This document shows, piece after piece, positions 1 through 5,177 of a stretch of 64,000 nt of DNA (within the stretch, counting starts at the first letter, position 1; each line of letters begins with the position of its first letter). Location: IMG/VR virus record IMGVR_UViG_3300042389_001478, positions 1 through 64,000 of that record. One strand, written 5' to 3'. A program made the translations under genes and the position numbers. Source of the DNA: a virus. The notes under the pieces were generated by a model. It worked only from the letters and a program-made list of their open reading frames with translations, had not been told where the DNA came from and did not search any database.

Positions 1-6
1 TGAGTC

Positions 7-34
7 ATTCTACAGGAGTATCGGCTATTGTCAA
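7..34 (-). promoter_or_regulatory. sigma-70-like promoter, left edge
   Basis: On the minus strand this reads TTGACA, a 16-base spacer containing CCGATA, then TAGAAT. It points out of the left edge and would drive a gene outside the window. It belongs to the same family as the other promoters of this arm. Confidence 0.6.
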
Positions 35-70
35 TAGATTCGGTAAGAAATTCTCTTTCGTCACAATCCT

Positions 71-147
71 ATGCAAGATAAGGACTTACGTCAAATCCGG
101 CTCCCCGCGTCGGCCCTAAGTGCTTGAGCACAAAGGGTTTACGACGA
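71..147. repeat. tandem-hairpin intergenic element, copy 1
   Basis: First of seven related elements. The left hairpin is degenerate here (only the ACTTACGTC arm at 84-93 is clear). The GC-rich core follows at about 97-116. The right part has CCCTAA at 114-119 and GGGTTTACG at 135-143, plus an inner GTGCT/AGCAC pairing. The function is unknown. Confidence 0.6.
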
Positions 148-158
148 GAGATTATTTT

Positions 159-389
159 TTACTCAAAATCAACAAAGATGATTTGAGCATAACCGCGAGG
201 CTTAACGGTATATCCGTCGCCATAGTCAAGTGTATCAGCCTTGACCGCAGTCATACCGGCCAGAGCCTTAGCCTTACGAACAACGCTACGCTGGCTAGCA
301 TTCTTCTTGGGAATGAATTCATAACGATTCACCCAACCAAAGTTAGCTTCGCCATTGAAAACATCCGTGTGTGTAACTAAAACTTTCAT
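159..389 (-). CDS. hypothetical small early protein, 76 aa
   Basis: I do not recognise this protein. The ATG at 389 is preceded on the minus strand by GGGAGAATAATTG, a reasonable ribosome binding site, and is preferred over the TTG one codon upstream. The sequence mixes basic (SQRSVVRKAKA) and aromatic stretches and ends in an aromatic/acidic tail (IIFVDFE). It has no membrane segment or cysteine motif. It is the leftmost complete gene of the small minus-strand array and lies head-to-head with the plus-strand HNH gene at 456. The stop codon lies just right of repeat copy 1, so that element sits in its 3' region. Confidence 0.6.
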   Translation of the reverse strand: MKVLVTHTDVFNGEANFGWVNRYEFIPKKNASQRSVVRKAKALAGMTAVKADTLDYGDGYTVKPRGYAQIIFVDFE

Positions 390-455
390 CAATTATTCTC
401 CCAAATGGTGTAATAAACTAATAGACTCACTACTAAACAATCAAAGGAATTAACA

Positions 456-911
456 ATGCAGACAGAAGACGAAAAAAGAGAAAAGAGAAGAATCCGACAA
501 AAACTCTGGAGAGCTAAGACTAGAAAACAACGAAGGGTCAAAGCAAAAGAATACAGACAAAAAAACAGAGAAAAACTACTAGAACAATCTAAACAAAGAT
601 ACCAAACACATAAAACTAGATACCGAGCATACGCTAAAAAAAACGCCAATCAAAAAAGATTAGAAATCCGCACAAAATTCGATGATCTGATGAAAGACAA
701 GGTTTGTAATAGGTGTAAATTTAGTGACACAAGAGCATTAGTATGGCACCACACCGATCCAAAAACTAAGTCTAATGGAATTGGAACTATGGTCGGAACA
801 GGATCAAATTGGAATAAAATCTTAATAGAAATAGCAAAATGTGAATGTTTATGTGCTAATTGTCATACTATACATCATAAAATTCATTCAACTAAAAAGC
901 ACTTCATTTAA
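456..911 (+). CDS. HNH endonuclease, free-standing type
   Basis: This is probably a site-specific DNA endonuclease of the HNH family, of the solitary kind that spreads as a selfish element in phages. The first 75 residues are extremely Lys/Arg-rich and probably helical, likely a DNA-binding arm. The nuclease core is at residues 84-141: C84-x2-C87 zinc pair, then WHH (H98, H99) with D101-P102, and a second knuckle C133-x2-C136 followed by H137 and H141. The start follows an AAAGGAA sequence. It is the only plus-strand gene in the left arm, which suggests separate insertion. Its 3' end overlaps the converging 51-aa gene by 8 bases. The family call is solid; the role is inferred. Confidence 0.85.
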   Translation: MQTEDEKREKRRIRQKLWRAKTRKQRRVKAKEYRQKNREKLLEQSKQRYQTHKTRYRAYAKKNANQKRLEIRTKFDDLMKDKVCNRCKFSDTRALVWHHTDPKTKSNGIGTMVGTGSNWNKILIEIAKCECLCANCHTIHHKIHSTKKHFI

Positions 912-1059
912 CAAGTTCCTTTGCTTTCATGGTTTCAAGATACAACTGTTCCAACATCTTCACACGGCTCACTGCACGATTAGCTTCACGATCCATAAGC
1001 ATAACTGCTTTCTGGTGTGCTGTCAATTCTTTCTTTTTCATTTTCATTTTCATTTTCAT
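904..1059 (-). CDS. hypothetical 51-aa basic protein with MKMKMK start
   Basis: This is a short reading frame of 52 codons. The promoter at 1088-1115 lies directly upstream and the leader contains AGAGAAAG before the first ATG. The protein begins with four alternating Met-Lys pairs, so any of four ATGs (1059, 1053, 1047, 1041) could initiate. The rest is a probable amphipathic helix (HQKAVMLMDREANRAV, then SRVKMLEQLYLETMKAKELVK) rich in heptad-spaced Leu/Met/Val, consistent with a small coiled coil. The function is unknown. The stop overlaps the tail end of the HNH gene on the opposite strand. Confidence 0.6.
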   Translation of the reverse strand: MKMKMKMKKKELTAHQKAVMLMDREANRAVSRVKMLEQLYLETMKAKELVK

Positions 1060-1087
1060 TTGCTTTCTCTTTTCTTCTTATATCGAC

Positions 1088-1115
1088 ATTTTACCACAAA
1101 AATCTTAGCTGTCAA
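1088..1115 (-). promoter_or_regulatory. sigma-70-like promoter, class A
   Basis: On the minus strand: TTGACA, 16-base spacer, TAAAAT, followed at once by GTCGATATA, the signature shared with the promoters at 1554, 5001, 6169 and 7279. It drives the 51-aa gene. The -35 box overlaps the stop codon region of the gene to the right. Confidence 0.75.
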
Positions 1116-1326
1116 GGCTAATTTCTACTGGCCTATAATGTTTTTGCATAGCCAGCTTCACTTCATTCAAACCACGATAGTGGCCAACATAGGTCAATTC
1201 TGGTTGCAGATAATACAGAACGAAATGATTCCAGTCGAGAGGCTTCGGAATGTAGACCACTCTAAAACCCATCAACCCAGCATCGAACTCCAAATCATCA
1301 ACCTCATTCTTGCTCAACTGTCTCAT
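1105..1326 (-). CDS. hypothetical small early protein, 73 aa
   Basis: Not recognised. The protein starts MRQLSKNEVDDLEFDAG, has an aromatic middle (DWNHFVLYYLQPELTYVGHYR) and ends VEISLDS. No membrane span or known motif is visible. The ATG lies 2 bases after the stop of the upstream gene (1329-1517), whose 3' end supplies a GAGGAAT ribosome binding site, so the two are very likely co-transcribed from the promoter at 1554-1582 and translationally coupled. The stop codon abuts the -35 box of the next promoter, showing how tightly this array is packed. Confidence 0.65.
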   Translation of the reverse strand: MRQLSKNEVDDLEFDAGLMGFRVVYIPKPLDWNHFVLYYLQPELTYVGHYRGLNEVKLAMQKHYRPVEISLDS

Positions 1327-1328
1327 TT

Positions 1329-1517
1329 TTATTCCTCAATTTCACTTACATAGCACTCACAACCAAACTCATAGCCAGCCTTACGTTTGGCTTCACTCTC
1401 ACTACGACAATCAACAACCGTACCAAGATGCTTGTTGTCGCTCTTGCGATAGACCACATACACTCCCGTATCATGACGATTGTATGGATTAAAACGACCT
1501 TCGTAATACCTACTCAT
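1329..1517 (-). CDS. hypothetical small early protein, 62 aa
   Basis: Not recognised. The N-terminus is Tyr/Arg-rich (MSRYYEGRFNPYNRHDTG), followed by VYVVYRKSDNKHLGTVVDCRS, which looks like a two-stranded beta hairpin, and a Ser/Glu/Lys helix ending with GCECYVSEIEE. Three cysteines are present but not in a clear zinc-binding spacing. It is the first gene of a two-gene unit with 1105-1326 and is preceded by a near-consensus promoter (1554-1582) and an AGAGTGAAGA leader. Confidence 0.65.
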   Translation of the reverse strand: MSRYYEGRFNPYNRHDTGVYVVYRKSDNKHLGTVVDCRSESEAKRKAGYEFGCECYVSEIEE

Positions 1518-1553
1518 TCTTCACTCTCTCTTTCTCTAATACCTTATATCGAC

Positions 1554-1582
1554 ATTTTAGCATACGGATCTTTAGCTGTCAA
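1554..1582 (-). promoter_or_regulatory. sigma-70-like promoter, class A
   Basis: On the minus strand: TTGACA, 17-base spacer, TAAAAT, then GTCGATATAAGG. It drives the pair 1329-1517 and 1105-1326. Confidence 0.75.
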
Positions 1583-1594
1583 ATGCAAAGTTTT

Positions 1595-1610
1595 CTTGCA
1601 ATGTCGTAAG
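1595..1610 (-). terminator. short inter-gene hairpin (degenerate)
   Basis: On the minus strand CTTAC, a 6-base loop and GCAAG (one G-T-type mismatch) are followed by AAAAC. It is one of a series of similar hairpins that sit just before promoters in this arm. It is a weak terminator at best. Confidence 0.3.
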
Positions 1611-1702
1611 GTTGATGTAAAGTATTGCGGCGTAAAGACTTACATCAAAATCGGCCCGCCCCGCCAGCCCTAAGTGCTTACACACAAAGGGTTTAGGGCG
1701 AG
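1611..1702. repeat. tandem-hairpin intergenic element, copy 2
   Basis: Left hairpin: GATGTAA (1614-1620) pairs with TTACATC (1640-1646). GC core: GGCCCGCCCCGCC at 1653-1665. Right hairpin: GCCCTAA (1667-1673) pairs with TTTAGGGC (1692-1699). Compared with copies 4-6, where the arms read CGTAA/TTACG, both sides of each stem have changed together, which supports a selected stem. Confidence 0.75.
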
Positions 1703-1705
1703 TGC

Positions 1706-2104
1706 TTAGAATTTTCCTCCAAAATCTGGACTAATTCCAAGTTGCTCCTGAACATCCTCATCGTCCAAAGTATCCTCATCCATCATGAAATCCAGATCAT
1801 CAAAGAACATTTCCAGTTCTGGCTTACCACGATTACTCAAGAGAATAACAAAATCATATAAGAGAAAATAAGCTGTAGCTTGCGCCCAAGACTCGACACA
1901 TCCTGAGTGAAGTTCGATAGTATCTCTATTAGAGAAGACATATTCGATAGCTGCACACTTGATGTTATCGTCCATATCACACCATACAGGAATTTGTTCA
2001 TTATACTTATTCAGTTCATATGACAACTCGTTATCTTTTTTCCAATACTTATAGTTCTCGTATGTAGCTTCAATTATGCTAGTGGCAATCTTTCGATATT
2101 GCAT
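1706..2104 (-). CDS. hypothetical acidic early protein, 132 aa
   Basis: Not recognised. The N-terminal half is helical and aromatic (YENYKYWKKDNELSYELNKY), the middle contains CDMDDNIKCAAIEYVF and a hydrophobic helix (ATAYFLLYDFVILLSNRG), and the C-terminus is strongly acidic (MFFDDLDFMMDEDTLDDEDV). An acidic tail of this kind is common in small phage proteins that bind host factors or mimic DNA, but that is only an inference. The ATG at 2104 is preceded by GAAAGGAAACGG. It lies 17 bases after the next acidic gene (2122-2397) and probably shares its transcript. Confidence 0.7.
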   Translation of the reverse strand: MQYRKIATSIIEATYENYKYWKKDNELSYELNKYNEQIPVWCDMDDNIKCAAIEYVFSNRDTIELHSGCVESWAQATAYFLLYDFVILLSNRGKPELEMFFDDLDFMMDEDTLDDEDVQEQLGISPDFGGKF

Positions 2105-2121
2105 TATCCGTTTCCTTTCAA

Positions 2122-2397
2122 TTAGTCGTTATATGGGCCGTCTTCATTGTAATCCACAAACCCCACGGCCTCATCGGCGTGGAAATCTTCTACTCCATCG
2201 TCACCATAGTAACCGTAATCCTCGTCGGTTCCCCATCCAGCGGAAGCCAACGCAGATTCAGCATCGCCATCCATACTATCATCAAATGAATCATCAGAAT
2301 CATTCTCCAAGTCGTCATTTCCAGCCCAATAATCATTAGTACGATCATCAGCGTCGATACCATAAAAATCGTCATGATCGTCATACTCGTAGCTCAT
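2122..2397 (-). CDS. hypothetical very acidic protein, 91 aa
   Basis: Not recognised. About a third of the residues are Asp or Glu, with Tyr, Trp, Ser and Gly making up most of the rest and almost no basic residues, so the protein is low-complexity and likely disordered or a DNA-mimic type. The start is the ATG at 2397, preceded by GAGGGATTGACC; the upstream TTG would add two residues. It starts 2 bases after the stop of the 23-aa microprotein, so the three genes 2464-2637, 2400-2471 and 2122-2397 form one coupled unit from the promoter at 2675-2703, continuing into 1706-2104. Confidence 0.65.
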   Translation of the reverse strand: MSYEYDDHDDFYGIDADDRTNDYWAGNDDLENDSDDSFDDSMDGDAESALASAGWGTDEDYGYYGDDGVEDFHADEAVGFVDYNEDGPYND

Positions 2398-2399
2398 GG

Positions 2400-2471
2400 T
2401 CAATCCCTCACGATAGTAGTAATGTAAAACAAGCCAACATAGCCCACAACGAAAGCAATCGCACTAAGCAT
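2400..2471 (-). CDS. 23-aa single-span membrane microprotein
   Basis: This tiny frame reads MLSAIAFVVGYVGLFYI followed by TTIVRD: one hydrophobic helix with a charged end. Its ATG overlaps the stop of the upstream 57-aa gene and is preceded by GAGGAG at a good distance, and its own stop is 2 bases from the next start. That tight fit supports real translation. The function is unknown; small membrane peptides made early in infection often act on host envelope processes, which is inference only. Confidence 0.45.
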   Translation of the reverse strand: MLSAIAFVVGYVGLFYITTIVRD

Positions 2472-2637
2472 TAGTATACTCCTCGGGAACAAATTCGTCA
2501 ACAGCACCCACAACGTCAGCCCAATCCCAAAAGTTGACTTCCACACTAGGATCGTCGATAGGCTCGACCATCGGCTCAACAATCCCCGCTTCGGCCATGT
2601 CGTTCAGAATGTCGTTGATCTCGTCGAAGTTCAGCAT
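2464..2637 (-). CDS. hypothetical acidic 57-aa protein
   Basis: The frame starts MLNFDEINDILNDMAEAG, continues through acidic VEPMVEPIDDPSVEV and a WDWADVVGAVDEF helix, and ends PEEYTNA. The ATG follows AAGGAAC at a good distance, and a consensus promoter (2675-2703) lies directly upstream. I prefer this frame over the overlapping frame across 2400-2582, whose start has no ribosome binding site and whose N-terminal half would be out of step with the other acidic early proteins. The function is unknown. Confidence 0.6.
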   Translation of the reverse strand: MLNFDEINDILNDMAEAGIVEPMVEPIDDPSVEVNFWDWADVVGAVDEFVPEEYTNA

Positions 2638-2674
2638 GATTCTGTTCCTTATGGGTTATCGTTCGTGTGCTGTG

Positions 2675-2703
2675 ATTCTACACTTATTATCGGCCAGTGT
2701 CAA
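2675..2703 (-). promoter_or_regulatory. sigma-70-like promoter, class B
   Basis: On the minus strand: TTGACA, 17-base spacer containing GCCGATAA, then TAGAAT. It drives the coupled unit 2637 to about 1706. It contains the CGATA hexamer inside the spacer, unlike class A promoters, where it follows the -10. Confidence 0.75.
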
Positions 2704-2760
2704 GCACCAACTTAGAAAATTCTGGAATATAATTCCATGCCAAAGATGAAAAATTTTGAA

Positions 2761-2852
2761 GTTGACGTAAAGTGTTGGTAGATAAAGACTTACGCTTCGC
2801 GGGGCGGGCCGGACTCGACGTAAGTCCTTACAGATGAAGGAGATACGTCATA
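2761..2852. repeat. tandem-hairpin intergenic element, copy 3 (inverted)
   Basis: Left hairpin arms: GACGTAA (2764-2770) and ACTTACG (2788-2794). Right hairpin arms: GACGTA (2817-2822) and TACGTC (2844-2849). The GC core reads GCGGGGCGGGCC (2799-2810), the reverse complement of the GGCCCGCCCCGC core in the other copies, so this copy lies in the opposite orientation. Confidence 0.7.
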
Positions 2853-2908
2853 GCACAACCGATAACAAAACACACCCCCCACAATATGTAGTCACTCGCT
2901 TTCATCAT
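2828..2908 (-). CDS. 26-aa membrane microprotein
   Basis: The frame reads MMKASDYILWGVCFVIG then CAMTYLLHL, one hydrophobic helix. It is preceded by a strong GGAGG ribosome binding site ending 3 bases before the first ATG and 6 before the second (2905). It overlaps the preceding 36-aa frame. An alternative is one 62-aa protein in this same frame beginning at 3016, but that start lacks a binding site while the internal one is very good. The stop lies inside repeat copy 3. Confidence 0.45.
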   Translation of the reverse strand: MMKASDYILWGVCFVIGCAMTYLLHL

Positions 2909-3002
2909 TTTCCTCCATATACATGATATTTGACATACTAGCGTACAGTACAATACCACAAATATAACCGAAAGCGACACTAACGAAATCCAGTTGATAC
3001 AT
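2892..3002 (-). CDS. 36-aa membrane microprotein
   Basis: The frame reads MYQLDFVSVAFGYICGIVLY then ASMSNIMYMEENDESE: a membrane helix followed by an acidic tail. GGAG lies 8 bases before the ATG. It overlaps the next 26-aa frame by 17 bases and follows the 57-aa gene 3027-3200 after 24 bases, so it is probably part of that transcript. The alternative 62-aa reading in another frame cannot be excluded. Confidence 0.4.
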   Translation of the reverse strand: MYQLDFVSVAFGYICGIVLYASMSNIMYMEENDESE

Positions 3003-3026
3003 CCTTGCATCTCCATAGTTATTCGG

Positions 3027-3200
3027 TCAATCCCCGTATCCTACCCAGAAATCATCACCCTTATCACTTTTCATAAGAGTATAACCCCTAGATTTCATAT
3101 TCTCATACTCATTTATCCTTTGCCATACTTCGCACAATGTTTCCATAACCTTTAGAAACGCCCCCATAACCCACACAAAAGGATATTCAATCATTCTCAT
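3027..3200 (-). CDS. hypothetical 57-aa protein with N-terminal hydrophobic helix
   Basis: Start chosen at 3200 (MRMIEYPFVWVMGAFLKVM...) because AGGAG lies just upstream and the earlier in-frame ATG at 3224 falls inside the -10 box of the promoter. Residues 5-18 are hydrophobic and aromatic, then a helix with LCEVWQRINEYENMKSRG and a charged tail ending DDFWVGYGD. It may be a membrane-associated small protein; otherwise unrecognised. Confidence 0.6.
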   Translation of the reverse strand: MRMIEYPFVWVMGAFLKVMETLCEVWQRINEYENMKSRGYTLMKSDKGDDFWVGYGD

Positions 3201-3222
3201 AAGCTTTCTCCTGTTCTGCACC

Positions 3223-3251
3223 ATTCTATACTATTGTTATCGGTTCGTCAA
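3223..3251 (-). promoter_or_regulatory. sigma-70-like promoter, class B
   Basis: On the minus strand: TTGACG, 17-base spacer beginning AACCGATAAC, then TAGAAT. It drives 3027-3200 and the microproteins after it. Confidence 0.65.
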
Positions 3252-3324
3252 GGGCTCTGACTTTAGGCTGACTATACCCACCCATCCCAAATCCAGAGGA
3301 TTAGGAGAGACTAACGATCCTTTT

Positions 3325-3498
3325 TTACTTAGCAGCCAGCAACATAGATTCTTCACGCCACCGACGCAATAGTTCTGTTGCAAGATAGGAAATGTGCTGC
3401 TTCCTCAGTTCGATCATTTCGGGATCAGTATCCCTAGATAGCCTGACCTGTTCAAGCCACAAATTGTCTTGCAAAACCCTAGTGGAAAATTGTTTCAT
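3325..3498 (-). CDS. hypothetical helical 57-aa protein
   Basis: The frame runs from MKQFSTRVLQDNLWLEQVRL through SRDTDPEMIELRKQHISYL to ATELLRRWREESMLLAAK. It is charged and probably all-helical with Leu-rich heptads. The start follows a leader with GAAAGAAAGAAT and lies 28 bases from a sigma-70-like promoter at 3527-3555. After the stop come AAAAAAGG and about 70 bases in which I see no gene, only a short AATCC/GGATT inverted repeat at about 3289-3301. Confidence 0.55.
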   Translation of the reverse strand: MKQFSTRVLQDNLWLEQVRLSRDTDPEMIELRKQHISYLATELLRRWREESMLLAAK

Positions 3499-3526
3499 CT
3501 TAATTCTTTCTTTCTTTTATCCTATC

Positions 3527-3555
3527 ATTATACCAAACTTTTCCGCCGCCGCCAA
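3527..3555 (-). promoter_or_regulatory. sigma-70-like promoter
   Basis: On the minus strand: TTGGCG, 17-base spacer, TATAAT followed by GATAGG. The -35 is imperfect. It lies just after the stop of 3560-3826 and drives 3325-3498. Confidence 0.55.
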
Positions 3556-3559
3556 CCCC

Positions 3560-3826
3560 TCAATTGGGGGAGTATGGCATATTCCTCAGACGAGTCTTAG
3601 CCGGAGTTTCACCGGGTCGCGGCATAGACTGGAAATACTTTTGCCACAGACTATCCATCACGAACTGGACAACACGATCATGAGTACCACGACAAACGTA
3701 GTATCCCATGTGAATGTCGAACAGAGCAAACGATCCATCTGCTTGGGGATGGTAGGTAAATCCACACTTGTAGGCATAGCCTTGAATCTTACCCTTGACA
3801 GTTGCAATCTTTGGAGGCTTTCTCAT
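3560..3826 (-). CDS. hypothetical early protein, 88 aa
   Basis: Not recognised. The start at 3826 is chosen because AAGGA lies 6 bases upstream; the ATG at 3832 abuts that site, and longer versions would begin inside the promoter. The sequence is basic at the N-terminus (MRKPPKIATVKGKIQGYAYK), then a beta-rich region (FTYHPQADGSFALFDIHMGYYVCRGTHDRVVQF) and a helix with SLWQKYFQSM. Two cysteines are far apart. It may be a small alpha/beta fold; no motif supports a function. Confidence 0.65.
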   Translation of the reverse strand: MRKPPKIATVKGKIQGYAYKCGFTYHPQADGSFALFDIHMGYYVCRGTHDRVVQFVMDSLWQKYFQSMPRPGETPAKTRLRNMPYSPN

Positions 3827-3854
3827 TTTCATTCCTTTTCTTTCTTGTCCTATC

Positions 3855-3883
3855 ATTATACCATTATTATCGTCCAATGTCAA
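3855..3883 (-). promoter_or_regulatory. consensus sigma-70 promoter, class B
   Basis: On the minus strand: TTGACA, 17-base spacer with GACGATAATAATGG, then TATAAT. Both hexamers are perfect consensus at optimal spacing. It drives 3560-3826. Confidence 0.85.
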
Positions 3884-3891
3884 TAGGGTAG

Positions 3892-3923
3892 ACCAGAAAA
3901 AATTTTCTTACAAAGCTGTAAGG
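3892..3923 (-). terminator. short hairpin followed by T-rich stretch
   Basis: On the minus strand CTTAC, loop AGCTTT, GTAAG are followed by AAAATTTTTTC. It lies directly upstream of the promoter at 3855-3883, so leftward transcription could stop here before the next promoter restarts it. Confidence 0.45.
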
Positions 3924-3936
3924 TTTGTGGTTAGTT

Positions 3937-3954
3937 TTGGCACAGTATTTGCTA
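3937..3954 (+). promoter_or_regulatory. palindromic motif resembling a sigma-54 -24/-12 box
   Basis: Reads TTGGCACAGTATTTGCTA: GG and GC are separated by exactly 10 bases as in sigma-54 promoters (TGGCAC-N5-TTGCT). It is also a partial dyad, so an operator is the alternative. It is the first of two sites before repeat copy 4. Confidence 0.4.
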
Positions 3955-3980
3955 TATGCAATTTTCATGCCAAAAAAGTC

Positions 3981-3999
3981 TGGCATAGCATTTGCTATG
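3981..3999 (+). promoter_or_regulatory. palindromic motif resembling a sigma-54 -24/-12 box
   Basis: Second site before repeat copy 4. It contains CATAGCA, two bases, TGCTATG: a perfect 7-base inverted repeat, and also TGGCAT-N5-TTGCT. It ends about 10 bases before the first hairpin of copy 4. Confidence 0.4.
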
Positions 4000-4006
4000 A
4001 AGATTC

Positions 4007-4095
4007 ATCGTAAGTTGTTACTACGTAAGCACTTACGTCAAACGCGGCCCGCCCGCCTAGTCGTAAGTCCTTTGGCAGCAAGGGTTTACGTCAAG
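4007..4095. repeat. tandem-hairpin intergenic element, copy 4
   Basis: Left hairpin: CGTAAGT (4009-4015) with ACTTACG (4031-4037). GC core: GGCCCGCCCGCC at 4046-4057. Right hairpin: CGTAA (4062-4066) with TTTACG (4085-4090). It is preceded by two palindromic motifs. The 130 bases from 4096 to 4227 hold no supported gene, only an 8-base inverted repeat (4195-4216). Confidence 0.75.
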
Positions 4096-4194
4096 TTTTG
4101 CGTTTCCTGTATATTCGTTCAGTACCCACCCAAACGGGGAGGTATAGCTTAGGGTATAGCTGTACATACGTACTCTTTACCAATCTCTCAGTCT

Positions 4195-4216
4195 CTAGTG
4201 TAACGTCGTACACTAG
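4195..4216. other. 8-base inverted repeat downstream of 4228-4605
   Basis: CTAGTGTA, a 6-base loop and TACACTAG form a perfect stem just after the stop of the minus-strand gene. No T-run follows, so it may be an RNA-stabilising hairpin or a protein site rather than an intrinsic terminator. Confidence 0.45.
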
Positions 4217-4227
4217 TGTAGTATCGT

Positions 4228-4605
4228 TCACTCATCTTCTCCCTTGAAGCTGAACGGACTGAGTTCAAGGTGAGCAACCGCACCATACTGCTTTGTCAGT
4301 TCCTCGACACGTTCACGCGAACCCGGCTTACCAACTGGAACGATCATGGTATCTTGTCCCCCTACATAGCGGGGATTAGCCTTTTCCTTGCGAACCTTTC
4401 CCAGATTCTTCAAGGCAGTACGGTTGAACTTGATAACCTTCTCGCTCACAACGTATCGCTTCTGATCGGTCACGCCATAGACGTAATCGGTATCTTCTGT
4501 GATTCGATCATCGGGAATTTCGACCAGCATCGGGATTGCAATACCCTTGAAAATCATACGGGCTTGACGCTTGGCATTTTCGATGATGGGGAACTTGGTT
4601 TTCAT
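4228..4605 (-). CDS. hypothetical early protein, 125 aa
   Basis: Not recognised. The start at 4605 (MKTKFPIIENAKRQARMIF) is chosen because upstream in-frame starts lie in the -10 box at 4646-4651. The protein is basic, with a probable beta-rich N-terminal half (PMLVEIPDDRITEDTDYVYG), a central Lys/Arg region (FNRTALKNLGKVRKEKANP) and a C-terminal helix (SRERVEELTKQYGAVAHLE). No catalytic motif is visible. It could be a small nucleic-acid-binding protein, based only on charge. Confidence 0.65.
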   Translation of the reverse strand: MKTKFPIIENAKRQARMIFKGIAIPMLVEIPDDRITEDTDYVYGVTDQKRYVVSEKVIKFNRTALKNLGKVRKEKANPRYVGGQDTMIVPVGKPGSRERVEELTKQYGAVAHLELSPFSFKGEDE

Positions 4606-4645
4606 TTTCTTTTCTCTCTTAGGTCTATCGTTCTCTTGTATGTGC

Positions 4646-4673
4646 ATTATACCAAACTGTTTTTCAATGTCCA
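4646..4673 (-). promoter_or_regulatory. sigma-70-like promoter
   Basis: On the minus strand: TGGACA, 16-base spacer, TATAAT. It drives 4228-4605. A CGATA hexamer occurs further downstream in the leader. Confidence 0.6.
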
Positions 4674-4675
4674 GC

Positions 4676-4702
4676 GAAAAGTTTCCTTACAATTCCGTAA
4701 GG
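4676..4702 (-). terminator. short hairpin with T-rich tail
   Basis: On the minus strand CCTTAC, loop GGAATT, GTAAGG are followed by AAACTTTTC. It begins immediately after the stop codon of 4704-4970 and ends at the next promoter. The same unit recurs at 5034-5057. Confidence 0.5.
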
Positions 4703-4703
4703 T

Positions 4704-4970
4704 TCATTCTCCCTCATCTTCACCCCATTCGCCATCGTCAAGGCCCGGAATGTAGTCCCCCTCATCGACACAAGCCTCGCACATCATATCATAGTAGAGA
4801 GCGTTTACGTTGTTCAGAATCTGATTCTCTGAACGAATCCACACCCCATCGTGAATCATTTCTTTCGGCTCAACCTTGAAAGACGATCCGGCTTGAATCA
4901 CTCGCACCTTGTGCGAATCCTTACCGAAAACCTGTCGAACACCAGCCATCACTTTGTCGAGCGTAATCAT
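4704..4970 (-). CDS. hypothetical early protein, 88 aa
   Basis: Not recognised. The start at 4970 (MITLDKVMAGVRQVFGKDS) has AGGAG 10 bases upstream; the longer frame to 5111 would run through the promoter and the repeat. The N-terminal 40 residues look like a small beta/alpha fold (KVRVIQAGSSFKVEPKEM) and the C-terminus is acidic (CVDEGDYIPGLDDGEWGEDEGE). A short hairpin terminator follows at once. Confidence 0.65.
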   Translation of the reverse strand: MITLDKVMAGVRQVFGKDSHKVRVIQAGSSFKVEPKEMIHDGVWIRSENQILNNVNALYYDMMCEACVDEGDYIPGLDDGEWGEDEGE

Positions 4971-5000
4971 TTTTCTTTCTCCTGTTCTTTCTATATCGAC

Positions 5001-5028
5001 ATTATACCAAAGGATATTTAGGTTGCAA
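5001..5028 (-). promoter_or_regulatory. sigma-70-like promoter, class A
   Basis: On the minus strand: TTGCAA, 16-base spacer, TATAAT, then GTCGATATAG. It drives 4704-4970. Confidence 0.65.
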
Positions 5029-5033
5029 GCGAA

Positions 5034-5057
5034 AAGTTTCCTTACAATTTCGTAAGG
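5034..5057 (-). terminator. short hairpin with T-rich tail
   Basis: On the minus strand CCTTAC, loop GAAATT, GTAAGG are followed by AAACTTTTC, near-identical to 4676-4702. It lies between repeat copy 5 and the promoter at 5001-5028. Confidence 0.5.
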
Positions 5058-5062
5058 TTGGA

Positions 5063-5080
5063 TTGGCATAGTATTTGCTA
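5063..5080 (+). promoter_or_regulatory. palindromic motif resembling a sigma-54 -24/-12 box
   Basis: Reads TTGGCATAGTATTTGCTA, with the GG-N10-GC spacing of sigma-54 promoters and partial dyad symmetry. It lies 11 bases before the first hairpin of copy 5, the distance at which a sigma-54 start site would fall. Confidence 0.4.
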
Positions 5081-5089
5081 CGAGAATTT

Positions 5090-5177
5090 GTCGTAAGTCT
5101 TTATCTAGCAAGCACTTACGTCAAGCTCGGCCCGCCCCGCTCGTCGTAAGTCGTTACGAGCTAAGGGTTTACGTCTA
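5090..5177. repeat. tandem-hairpin intergenic element, copy 5
   Basis: Left hairpin: CGTAAGT (5092-5098) with ACTTACG (5114-5120). Core: CGGCCCGCCCCGC at 5128-5140. Right hairpin: CGTAA (5145-5149) with TTTACG, plus an inner TTA/TAA pairing. The 3' side abuts the stop codon of 5175-5492. Confidence 0.75.

Noticed and set aside
120-380. plus-strand ORF of 86 aa
   Set aside because: Opposite strand of the better-supported 159-389 gene, with no ribosome binding site.
389-649. minus-strand ORF of 86 aa
   Set aside because: Antisense to the HNH gene; Cys/Leu/Ser-rich composition is the shadow of its Lys/Arg-rich coding sequence.
841-1353. plus-strand ORF of 170 aa rich in Phe/His
   Set aside because: Antisense to 904-1059 and 1105-1326; no start site and biased composition from A-rich genes read backwards.
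2400-2582. 60-aa minus ORF
   Set aside because: Its start lacks a binding site; the 57-aa frame from 2637 and the 23-aa frame from 2471 both have good sites.
4270-4755. plus-strand ORF of 161 aa
   Set aside because: Opposite strand of 4228-4605 and 4704-4970; crosses a promoter and terminator.
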